From Pseudanabaena sp. PCC 6802 (GTDB lineage: Bacteria > Cyanobacteriota > Cyanobacteriia > Pseudanabaenales > Pseudanabaenaceae), in NCBI RefSeq assembly GCF_000332175.1, contig NZ_KB235911.1, positions 44,935 through 108,934 of the forward strand: a stretch of 64,000 bases of DNA, written 5' to 3'. Every line of letters starts with the position of its first letter. The first letter of the stretch is position 1. The position numbers and the translations under genes were made by a program. The notes under the pieces are model-generated. The model ran no database searches, was not told where the DNA came from, and saw only the letters and a list, made by a program, of their open reading frames with translations. Shown here in pieces: positions 7,511 to 15,700 of this stretch.

Positions 7511-8280
7511 GGTAGCTCCTCCAGGTACGAGGCAACCTGCTCCAGCACTTCTAGAGCAGGATGCTTGGGACTGTGCTTTAGTAAGGGAATATGTTCTTCG
7601 GCAGCATCGGCAAAAGCCGTGGCTCGCACAATCGGATCGAATACCTTGCCATATTCGGACATTTGCGTTTGGATGGCTTCCAGCGCCCGTACGTCCTGTG
7701 AGTTACGCGAGGCAAACATAGTAGGAATAAATCCCGCAATCTTCAGCGATCGATTGGCGCGCGATCGCACTCTGGCAAACGTCCCCAGCAGCATTTCCGT
7801 ACCGCAAAAAGCTTTGTATTGGGTTTGTACAGGTACCAACACATAATTAGCCGCCACCAGCGTAATGTAGCTTAAAATTCCCAAACTGGGCGGACAGTCT
7901 ACCAGAATAAAATCATAGTCTTTACGAACAGGTTTGAGGGCATCTTGCAGGCGCAGATCGCGCATATCGGCTGTAACTAACTCCAATTCCGCCCCGCTGA
8001 GGCGGAGATTTGACGGCACCAGGCTCATGCCATTAATATTTTTTTGCAGTACCGAAGCGATCGGTCGATCCTCGATTAAAACTTCGTAGATGGTTTGTTT
8101 TAGATCGAATGGCTCCAGACCCATAAAAAAAGTTAAAGATGCCTGCGGATCCATGTCAACCAGCAGCACGTCGTAATCTTTTTGGGCAAGACTATAGCCA
8201 ATATTCATTGTGAGGCTCGATTTACCCACCCCACCAGCTTGATTAAACAGGGCAACGATCTGGCTCATCGGCAATGCCAT
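7507..8280 (-). CDS. parA: ParA-family partition ATPase
   Basis: This 257-aa protein is a ParA/Soj P-loop ATPase. The deviant Walker A is NQAGGVGKSS near residue 13, Walker A' is VLLVDMDPQASLT, and Walker B is FILVDCPPSLG. The alanine before GGVGK replaces the usual lysine, a variant I know from cyanobacterial ParA proteins. It forms ATP-dependent dimers on DNA that pull ParB-parS complexes apart. It is the first gene of the parA-parB-rpn operon. Two possible starts (residue 1 or the Met at residue 5) are close; either gives a normal length. Confidence 0.93.
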   Translation of the reverse strand: MALPMSQIVALFNQAGGVGKSSLTMNIGYSLAQKDYDVLLVDMDPQASLTFFMGLEPFDLKQTIYEVLIEDRPIASVLQKNINGMSLVPSNLRLSGAELELVTADMRDLRLQDALKPVRKDYDFILVDCPPSLGILSYITLVAANYVLVPVQTQYKAFCGTEMLLGTFARVRSRANRSLKIAGFIPTMFASRNSQDVRALEAIQTQMSEYGKVFDPIVRATAFADAAEEHIPLLKHSPKHPALEVLEQVASYLEELP

Positions 8281-8423
8281 TTAAAAATGTGAAGTGAAAT
8301 ATAGACAATCTAATATTGCAAGTATCTGTTGACAGAGCATACAGCACTTGGGCGGTAAAATTCTAGATAGTGATATAGCGATCGGGTTTCAGCGGTCAGG
8401 TTTTAGCTTTTTTAAAGTTTATA

Positions 8424-8623
8424 TAGAGGTTTTCAGATGAAAACGAGAAGGGGGTTTGGGGGCGTTGCCCCCAAGAAGGTGAGGCAGGGCGGTCTTGGGG
8501 GTTCCCCGCTAGAGCCACTGCCGTGTGAAACCCCTTCACCCTTGGGGGTTCCCCGCTAGAGCCACTGCCGTGTGAAACCCCTTCACCCCACTAATAAACC
8601 CTGTTCTCAATTGAAAAACGCTA
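8424..8623. repeat. Repeat family A, copy 2, enlarged by a 47-bp tandem duplication
   Basis: This 200-bp copy fills most of the 411-bp gap between parA and the TPR gene. Its ends are TAGAGGTTTTCA (8424-8435) and TGAAAAACGCTA (8612-8623), each one base off the family end. The usual GGGGGC/GCCCCC core is present. A 47-bp unit beginning CTTGGGGGTTCCCCGCTAGA is repeated head to tail at 8494-8540 and 8541-8587. I see no gene in the gap; parA transcription starts from its left side. Confidence 0.8.
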
Positions 8624-8691
8624 TATATAGTAGGGCTGGCATTGCCCACCTTAAAGGTATAGATATCTAAGCAAATCACAAAATAAATTTC

Positions 8692-9009
8692 ATGTCTGAA
8701 GAATTAAATACAGCAGAAGATTACTATAACCGTGCTGTCGAACGCGGCGATGCAGGGGATTTTCAGGGAGCGATCGCTGACTATACCGCAGCGATCGCCC
8801 TAGACCCAGAATATGCGGAGGCATATTTCAATCGCGCCTACGATCGCTCTGAGATTAAAGACTACGAGGGGGCGATCGCCGACTATACCAAAGTAATCGA
8901 ACTAGCACCGAATGCCGCTGAAGCTTACTTTAATCGCGGGATGGCACGCGCCAAGCTGGGTGATATCGAAGGAGCCAGAGAAGACACTAACTACGCAAAA
9001 AACATGTGA
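8692..9009 (+). CDS. Small TPR protein
   Basis: This 105-aa protein consists almost entirely of three tetratricopeptide repeats. Each has the YxxAxxxxDxxGAIADYTxAIxLxPxxAEAYFNRA pattern, for example at residues 10-43 and 44-77. TPRs form helical scaffolds that bind partner peptides. No signal peptide or membrane segment is visible. The gene stands alone between a family A repeat and a convergent DUF29 gene. The partner is unknown; cyanobacterial genomes have many such small TPR proteins. Confidence 0.85.
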   Translation: MSEELNTAEDYYNRAVERGDAGDFQGAIADYTAAIALDPEYAEAYFNRAYDRSEIKDYEGAIADYTKVIELAPNAAEAYFNRGMARAKLGDIEGAREDTNYAKNM

Positions 9010-9043
9010 AATCTTAAAAAGCTATTAGCTATTAGCTTTCAGC

Positions 9044-9490
9044 TTAATCAACCCAATACTCTCTATACAAAAGTTCATCAGGGTCGCTGCTAAATTGCCA
9101 TTTGGCAGGGAATTGGTACCCTGGATAGTCTTTAGCAACGTCTCGAATAGCAAACAGCCATGCCGTATCAAAAGATTCACCCCATATACTTTTCAAGCTA
9201 GGCGAATCCGATAACAACCATATAATTTGCTTGCGTTGCTCCCTAATTGTGCGTTCCCAGCCATTAAAATCATTGGGTAGATTGACGTACAAGCGCTTAA
9301 GTAGATGTTCGATTAAAGTGTTGAGTCGATTTCTTAGTTGCTGCCGTTCGGATCTTCCCAAAGCCTCTAGTTCCTCAATTAAATTTTCCCAGTCTATCTC
9401 GCTGAATTGTTGCGATCGCAATTTCTCAACAGTTTGCGACAACCACAAATGATAGTCTTGCTCGTAAAGCGTCTTGTTAACTGCAATCAT
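9044..9490 (-). CDS. DUF29 family protein
   Basis: This 148-aa protein has the DUF29 signature: LYEQDYHLWLSQTVEKLR at the start, then DWENLIEELEALGRSERQQLRNRLNTLIEHLLK, and a helical end with GWERTIREQRKQI. The family is abundant in cyanobacteria and has no established biochemical function. Length is normal. It is convergent with the small TPR gene and does not obviously share a transcript with ccmO, from which it is separated by a family C repeat. Confidence 0.85.
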   Translation of the reverse strand: MIAVNKTLYEQDYHLWLSQTVEKLRSQQFSEIDWENLIEELEALGRSERQQLRNRLNTLIEHLLKRLYVNLPNDFNGWERTIREQRKQIIWLLSDSPSLKSIWGESFDTAWLFAIRDVAKDYPGYQFPAKWQFSSDPDELLYREYWVD

Positions 9491-9545
9491 AGCGATTATT
9501 CCTATACATTTTTATTGAATTGATATGCATTGACGGGTTATATAT

Positions 9546-9616
9546 AGGAGCAGGTTTAGCTAAAACTTCCTGACTTAAACGAGTAAAGCCTTTACAAAAC
9601 CTGCCCCTGCCCCTAC
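9546..9616. repeat. Repeat family C, copy 1
   Basis: An imperfect inverted repeat of about 70 bp starts AGGAGCAGGTTTAGCTAAAA and ends AAAACCTGCCCCTGCCCCT, with a variable middle. Related copies lie at 42185-42252 and 63538-63605. It sits between the DUF29 gene and the end of ccmO. It could fold as an RNA hairpin and serve as a terminator, but the recurrence argues for a mobile or amplified repeat. Confidence 0.65.
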
Positions 9617-9650
9617 TGCGCCTACGTCAATGGATTTCTACATCAGCAAA

Positions 9651-10430
9651 TTACGTGCGATCTTCTTTAGAAAGTTTCTCCAGGTCGGGTAATTGCATCA
9701 GCTCTCTTTCTTTTTCTCGAATCGTCAGCGGCAACATCACTGGTTTGGCTTGCTCGATCCAGCAGCTCGCCACAGGTAGGGTTTCTTCGAGATCGTCGAG
9801 CGGTCTAGGAATAATCATCAGGGTGTGAAACTCGCCAATCCTTTCGGCTTCATACATGCCAGCTTCGATCGCCACTGCCACATCCGCCACCGAACCGCGC
9901 ACGATCGCCGTACATAAACCAGCCCCAATCGTCTCGTAGGCAGCCAGATGCACTTCCGCCGACTTGAGCATGGCATCCGCCGCCCCCACCATCGCCGGGA
10001 AGCCACGCGTCTCCAATAGGCCAATCGCTTGATTATTGAGGCGACTGTATTCACCATTGGCATACTGACTGAGGCGGCTGTTAATCGGTAACACCGCATC
10101 CAGGTTAGGAAACGGTCGCGGAATCACCGAGGTAGAAATAAGCTGACCGAACTGCTCCGCCGTCTCCACGCCCGCCTGCACCGCCAGCCTCACATCCGTA
10201 ATTCTGCCGCGCACGATCGCCGTGCAATGCCCCGATCCAATTTTCTCGTAGCCCACAAAAGTCACCGCCGCCGACTTCAGCATCATATCCGCCGTACCGA
10301 TAATAGCGGGGAAACTACTGACCGAAATCATGCCTAAAGCCATCTCGCGCAGATCGAGATCTTTTCTAGCTCGCCGAGCGGTTGTCATTCTAGTTGTCAT
10401 TCTATCCGTATCAGCTATTGGGTCAGCCAT
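9651..10430 (-). CDS. ccmO: Carboxysome shell protein CcmO (tandem BMC domains)
   Basis: This 259-aa protein carries two bacterial-microcompartment domains. The first starts near residue 30 ([36 protein letters not shown]), the second near residue 134 (AIGLLETRGFPAMVGAADAM, YETIGAGLCTAIVRG). Tandem BMC proteins form pseudohexameric shell tiles of the beta-carboxysome. I chose ATG 10430 because a strong Shine-Dalgarno sequence AGGGAGG precedes it; the frame is open further upstream. It begins 5 bases after the stop of the ribbon-helix-helix gene, so the two look coupled. It lies about 45 kb from ccmKLMN, consistent with ccmO often being a satellite gene. Confidence 0.92.
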   Translation of the reverse strand: MADPIADTDRMTTRMTTARRARKDLDLREMALGMISVSSFPAIIGTADMMLKSAAVTFVGYEKIGSGHCTAIVRGRITDVRLAVQAGVETAEQFGQLISTSVIPRPFPNLDAVLPINSRLSQYANGEYSRLNNQAIGLLETRGFPAMVGAADAMLKSAEVHLAAYETIGAGLCTAIVRGSVADVAVAIEAGMYEAERIGEFHTLMIIPRPLDDLEETLPVASCWIEQAKPVMLPLTIREKERELMQLPDLEKLSKEDRT

Positions 10431-10434
10431 GTAC

Positions 10435-10665
10435 TCATACCTCCCTGAGATCGCTTGGCACAGGGGTATAGAGAGACGGCGAGGATACTTCACCGCTCGT
10501 ATATAGCGATCCTTCAGATAACGAGCCAGTTAGCGGTTCTGGTAATTGTTTGATTAAATCCCTCACAACTTCAGACATGGGCACGTCGTGCTGCTGCGCC
10601 AGAAGCTGAATCTTATCAAACTCGCGTTGATTTAGACGAACTCGTAAAGTTTTATCTCTTGGCAT
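10435..10665 (-). CDS. Ribbon-helix-helix (CopG-like) DNA-binding protein
   Basis: The 76-aa product from ATG 10665 begins with TLRVRLNQREFDKIQLLAQQHDVPMSEVVRDLIKQL, a typical ribbon-helix-helix fold: a short beta strand that inserts in the DNA groove and two helices. The remaining 35 residues are a low-complexity Ser/Leu tail. An in-frame GTG at 10698 would add 11 residues but has no better ribosome site. Such proteins are dimeric repressors or antitoxins; no toxin partner is adjacent. Its stop overlaps the ccmO ribosome-binding region, so it probably shares an operon with ccmO and may regulate it. Confidence 0.75.
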   Translation of the reverse strand: MPRDKTLRVRLNQREFDKIQLLAQQHDVPMSEVVRDLIKQLPEPLTGSLSEGSLYTSGEVSSPSLYTPVPSDLREV

Positions 10666-10790
10666 ATGCGATCCAGCCTGTGGTGCAGAATGTGCCACAC
10701 TTCTCTCGAATAGTGTAGCAAACTTGTAGCTACAGTCTACGACCAGTGCAGTATTCTGCGAAAAAAATATCTAGATCGAGGCAAATCTGA

Positions 10791-10943
10791 ATGGCAAAAA
10801 CTCGTAGAATTGCTTATGATAGAAAGCGATCGCGAACTTCAAGAGATACGCCAGGTTTGTGCGAAATACCACAGGAAGTCAGTCAGAGCGTCACTGTATA
10901 TTTGCAACTAGGGCATAATATTGCCTTTACGTTGCCTTCATAA
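10791..10943 (+). CDS. Possible 50-aa hypothetical protein
   Basis: A 50-codon frame starts at ATG 10791 and stops at 10941-10943, ending 20 bp before the HTH gene on the same strand. The product is basic at its N-terminus (AKTRRIAYDRKRSRTSRD) and has no recognisable domain. No good ribosome-binding site is visible. It could be a leader or a chance frame in the 265-bp gap, which otherwise contains nothing I can identify. Confidence 0.2.
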   Translation: MAKTRRIAYDRKRSRTSRDTPGLCEIPQEVSQSVTVYLQLGHNIAFTLPS

Positions 10944-10963
10944 CTTTCCTCCATAGCGCCTCT

Positions 10964-12124
10964 ATGATTAGCAGCCCACAGAAATCTAGACAACCCAGCC
11001 TCTGGTCGGTCGCAGACACAGACAGAGCGCCCAGTTTATTTCGTCAGGAACTGCGCCGGGGCAATACCATAGATCACTTCATCACCCCTGCGGTACCTGA
11101 AACCCAAGATATTTTGCTGTTTGCCCAAAAGACTACGTGGGAAATTTTGTGCAGGTTTAATCCCGACATTGCCAGCCTGCACATGGTTTTGGCTTCCCAT
11201 GCTTTTAAGCTCGACCAGCCCTGGTCAGGGGAATTTGACCTGGTTGGTAGCAATCTGATTGAAGAACTAAATTGGCAGCAGCAGAGCGATGTAACGCAAG
11301 CAGAACTGTTCGATCGCATTGCCCATGCAGCTTGGGTTTTAAGCGGTCTGGCTGTCAAACTGCTCTGGAGCGAAAATACACCTAACAGCAGTAAAGACAA
11401 TACACCACAGAGCAGCATCGATCACGCCCGTCTTTGGCACGTACCACTAATTCGGGAACACGGTCATGCCAACTTAGCAGGTGAAATCGAAGAATCACAA
11501 GATTTAGCCCTGTCGATCGAAGTAGGGGCTTGGCCAGAGCATTTTGGCAACAAAGATGCGGCGGCGGAGTTCGACTGGATGTGTCAACAAGTTTTAAGGA
11601 TCGATCCCAGGCAGTATGAGCTAGCTTTCCGCATTGCTGTGTACGCGTTTATGTCACAGCATATAAATGCTAGATCTGAGTTTCGCCTGCGTCACCTGAT
11701 TAAAGAAACCTTACCCCACGTTTATGTGGAGAGGTGGCAGGGCGATCGCCGACGCACGCAGGAATTCAGGCAAGAACTCAACGAGACATTTAAATTACTC
11801 GAGACTTTAGGCTGGTACGTTGATGGCTATGGCAAAGAGTCCAGGCTGGAAAATTTGCTGGCCAGTTGGGTAATAGTCAAGCCACCTAGAATTGGTTCTC
11901 AGCTAGCACGCAAACCACACAAGAAAAGAACAGTAACGGTGACCGGGGCGGAGATCAAAGCATTTCGCGAATCGCAAAACTGGAGCCAGGAAGAACTTGC
12001 CGATCGCTTAGGGGTCTCCACAGACATGGTGTCAAAAATGGAGCGCGACCTTCGCAAAATTAGCCGCCGCGTCGCAGAAACAGTGCAAAGTTGGCGATCC
12101 AAGTCTCGTACCGCAAAAATATAG
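10964..12124 (+). CDS. HTH (XRE-type) protein, probable replicon-associated regulator
   Basis: This 386-aa protein ends in a clear Cro/C1-type helix-turn-helix (about residues 328-380: AEIKAFRESQNWSQEELADRLGVSTDMVSKMERDLRKIS). The first 320 residues are mostly helical and match no family I can name; they include WEILCRFNPDIASLHMVLASHAF and LFDRIAHAAWVLSGLAVKLLW. The gene precedes the CyRepA1 replication gene on the same strand, with a 649-bp structured leader between. Position suggests a replication or copy-control regulator, but that is inference. Confidence 0.6.
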   Translation: MISSPQKSRQPSLWSVADTDRAPSLFRQELRRGNTIDHFITPAVPETQDILLFAQKTTWEILCRFNPDIASLHMVLASHAFKLDQPWSGEFDLVGSNLIEELNWQQQSDVTQAELFDRIAHAAWVLSGLAVKLLWSENTPNSSKDNTPQSSIDHARLWHVPLIREHGHANLAGEIEESQDLALSIEVGAWPEHFGNKDAAAEFDWMCQQVLRIDPRQYELAFRIAVYAFMSQHINARSEFRLRHLIKETLPHVYVERWQGDRRRTQEFRQELNETFKLLETLGWYVDGYGKESRLENLLASWVIVKPPRIGSQLARKPHKKRTVTVTGAEIKAFRESQNWSQEELADRLGVSTDMVSKMERDLRKISRRVAETVQSWRSKSRTAKI

Positions 12125-12359
12125 GGTCGCAGTTAATAAAAATTAACTCTTTACTTAATATTTACAAAAGTTAATACTGTCCGGTGGTTTAGCTGTCGCG
12201 CCAGGGCAGTCACATGACTAAATCTCTTACTTGGCAAGCATTTTCACAATTTCAATCCAGTCCGAGTAAAAATACAAGCATGCCCCACATCGACCTTCTT
12301 TATACTGCAAAACAAAGGTAAAGCCTTTCCCTATCTAAATCTCAACCTAAAACACAAAC

Positions 12360-12400
12360 TAATAAGCCTTGGCTGTTGCGCATACAGCCAAGGCTTATTA
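12360..12400 (+). terminator. 16-bp perfect hairpin, probable terminator
   Basis: TAATAAGCCTTGGCTG (12360-12375) pairs exactly with 12385-12400 around a 9-base loop, followed by TGATTATTTT. It lies 235 bp after the HTH gene and upstream of the repeat-rich leader. It can act as an intrinsic terminator for the HTH transcript or as an attenuator for the replication gene. Confidence 0.65.
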
Positions 12401-12464
12401 TGATTATTTTAATCTGAACCAAGTCCTAAAGTTTTCCAGACCTAGACTTCGATCAGACTCATCT

Positions 12465-12773
12465 CCTGAAAAGGAGGAAAACAAACCTAGTAAACGAAAT
12501 TAAAGAAAGAAAGAAAGGAGGAAAGACCAACCTAAAAACCCCAATTTAGTCGCAAGCAACTAGTTCAGTTTTTAAACCCTAAAGGAGAAAAACCAACCTA
12601 AAAAACCAAATTAGCTATAACAACCAACCTAGCCCTTTAGTCTGCTTCTTTCCCGACGGGGGTTTTCACTACCTAAGAACCCTTACTTTTACAAAAATGA
12701 CTCTTCAAAAAAGAAAAATCACGTTTATAAAAACGACCCTTCCAAAAGGAAGGGACTACAAATTCCTAGACCT
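12465..12773 (+). promoter_or_regulatory. Repeat-rich leader of the CyRepA1 gene
   Basis: Three to four direct repeats of about 33 bp share the core GGAG(G)AAAnACCAACCTA: near 12471-12502, 12514-12549 and 12581-12614, plus a short copy at 12620-12632. They are followed by the hairpin CCCTTCC-AAAA-GGAAGGG (12737-12754), whose right arm is Shine-Dalgarno-like, and by a 26-codon frame that overlaps the replication gene. The gap from 12125 to 12464 otherwise holds only the 12360-12400 hairpin. Direct repeats and a leader peptide before a rep gene recall iterons and copy-number control, but neither is proven. Confidence 0.5.
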
Positions 12774-12777
12774 ATGA
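12697..12777 (+). CDS. 26-aa putative leader peptide coupled to CyRepA1
   Basis: ATG 12697 opens a 26-codon frame (starts MTLQKRKITF) that stops with TGA at 12775-12777, overlapping the ATG of the replication gene (12774) as ATGA. The hairpin at 12737-12754 lies inside it. The peptide is Lys/Thr-rich with no known relative. Overlapping leader peptides that couple translation of a rep gene are known from plasmids such as R1 (tap-repA). Here it is a positional inference. Confidence 0.4.
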   Translation: MTLQKRKITFIKTTLPKGRDYKFLDL

Positions 12778-15700
12778 TAACAGAAAAATCGCTATTTCCA
12801 ACACCCAAATTTGCCCCCCTTCGCAAAAACTGTCCAATTTGTCAAGGCATACGCCGCGATTGCCGCATCAATAGGGACTCTGAGATCGTTCACTGCCGCC
12901 ACGATATTTCTGCCGTCCCAGGTTTTCAGTTCATCGGGCAAGACAAAATTGGCTTTAACATGTGGATCGCCGACGATCGCGATCGCAAACCCTACACCGC
13001 CGCGCCAAGATCGAATCGTCTAGATCGCAACCGCCGCAAAGCCTCAGCCGTTCCCCGTCTATCGTTAAGCCTGCACGATCGCGATCGCGCCATCCAGATA
13101 CTCCTAGCCCAGCTAGATCTAAATCCCGCACACAGACAAAACCTCAGCGATCGCGGCTTGAGCGACGACCAGATCGACCAGGGCATGTTCAGGAGCGTTG
13201 CCCCTGGGCAACCCATAAGTCATATCGACGCACGTTTGGCTGGCATTGACCCATCAGGGCAAAAATTATTAATTAACCAGGCAGGTATAATTTGTCCGAT
13301 CTGGGACGTATCGGGTCAAATTGTTGGTTGGCAAACCCGCTTCGATCGCGATGAAAATGGCAAGTACCGCTGGCCGACCAGCCGCACCAAACAAAACCCC
13401 AAAGGTGCCACCGCCCACCTGCCCAATGGCGAGATGCCCCTCACCTGCTGCCGGCCCGATCAAACCCAGGCGATCGCAGGACAACACAAAATCGGTCTCG
13501 CCGAAGGTTTCCTCAAACCCTACATCGCTGCCCAAAAACTCAAAACGATCGTCATCGGCGCGGCAGGCGGTAACTTTAGCTCGTCGCCTCAAACCCTCAA
13601 AACTTATCTAGATACACTGTCCGCAGAGCTATCTACCAAAACCATTCAGCTTTACCCAGACGCGGGCGCGATCGCTAATTTCAATGTTTTGCGCCAGTAC
13701 CAAAAAGCGATCGCGCTCGTCACAAGTTGGGGCTACGAAATCGAGATCGCCTGGTGGGGTCAGGCTGACAAAAGCGATCGCGACATTGACGAACTACCAG
13801 ATGGTACGAGCATCGACTACATTACGCCCGATGCCTTCTTTGCCCTGTGCAGTCCAGACATGCAACGGCGGTTAACGGATAACACGGCTGAAGACATCGG
13901 TATGTTGTATCGGCTGAAACTGTGGCTCGGCAGAGCGATCGATCGCTATCTTCCCCATCAAGGCTTCGAGGCACCACAGCCAAAACCGCCAAAACAGATC
14001 CCCACGACAATTACATACAAGCCGGGTAAGCTACCCCGTCCTCAGGACGGCAATTGCCCAGAAATTATCATCTTTAAGCCCGGACAAAGACTCCAGCTTC
14101 TGCGCGAATTAGTCATGGCAGGCTGGCAGCATATCCTCGATCGCTCTGCCCCCGGCACCGGCAAGAGTCATGAGGCGGGCACTGCTACACCAGGGAGTTT
14201 GGGCGCGCGCCAACTGTTTTACTTCAGCCACCAGCACCGCAACCCTACCGTCGCGACGATTGAGAGCCACTATACTGATTTACCTGTACGCCACAATGGC
14301 ATGAAACTAGATCGCGATCGCCAAACCCCCTCTGGCAAGCCCTGGCAAGTTTGGCCGCAAGGTGCAGAAAAGCCCGACACAACTGGTAACTGCTTCCGAA
14401 CCCCGCTCTTTCATACTCTGCGTAGCAAAAATATCCCTAATATCGAGAGTGCCGACAACCCTATCTGTGCTACCTGTCACCTGCAAGCAGTCTGTCAAGG
14501 CAAATCCGGCGATGGCTTTGGGTTTAGGCACGGTCGTCGCGAGGCATTGCAGCGCGATCGCGTGCGCGCCCACCCCGACAGCGCCCCCAATTTGGACTAC
14601 GACTGGGGAAATGTGGGCATTTTCTGGGACGAAGCCATCCCTACGATTTCACCCACCCATTCGATCGCGGCTCGCTTAACTGATATAGATCGGGCGATCG
14701 CAACCTTGGCAACCGAACTACCAGATCGTTATCAGGAGCTGCGCCCCGCGTTTGCAGCCATTCGCGCTCGGCTGAATGGGGAGCTAGACAAGCCTTATTA
14801 CGGTTGGAGCGATCGCGATCTCAAGCAAGCTCTCGGCGAAGTGCCAGCTAATATTGCTGACATTCTCGCAGAGGTGGCAAAGGTGATGGAGCCGGATCTG
14901 AATTTCTTAGAAATGCCCGACGGTATTGACGTTAGTGCGATCGCCGGACTGACCAAAGCCGAAGCATCGCTACTACGAAGCGCTAGCCAAAGCCTGCGGC
15001 AAGCAGACTACCAGGAGGCCAAACAACAAATCCAGGAACGCCTGCTCCTGAACTGGTTGGTGCCATTCCTATTGGTATGGTCGGGGCAGGAGACAGGAGC
15101 ATTACGCATAGATGGGGACAGACTGACGATTACAACCCGCAACAACCGACACGGTGCGATCGCCAGGGCAGCCAGATGGAACTGCTACCAGGATGCCACC
15201 GCCACCACCGAATATCTGGGTCTATGGCTGGGCATTTCGCCCCAGCAAATTATCGCGATCGCCCAGGCTCTGCCCCAACACGACAACCTGGAAGTCATTC
15301 AAGTTGGCGGCTTAGGTCTAGCAGGGAAAAACCGCTCCGAAGTTTGCGATCTGCGCATTAATGCTCTCAAGCAATCATTACAGGAAAAATATCCGGATCT
15401 CGGTGTAATCGACTGGAAAGCCAAGGCAAAATCGGGCGATGGGGCCTGGTTTGTCACCTCACGAGGCTCCAATAGTTTTGAGACGCGCAGCGCGATCGCC
15501 TCCTTTGGCATCCCCTACACCAATATCGGCAGCCTGGCAGATCGCTATATTGCTTTGACAGGGCAGGCAATCGATCGCGAAGACAATGCCGAAGATGGCT
15601 CATCTGAGTTTCAGGCATTCGTGCAGTGGACGACAAATGCGGAAATTTTGCAAGCGGTAGGTAGATTGCGCGCCCACCTCCGACCAGAGCAAAAACTGAC

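Noticed and set aside
13080..13110. Very frequent GCGATCGC octamers, here and across the window, as possible regulatory repeats
   Set aside because: This is HIP1, the background palindrome of many cyanobacterial genomes. It is useful as a taxonomic sign and as a caution for the retron a1/a2 match.
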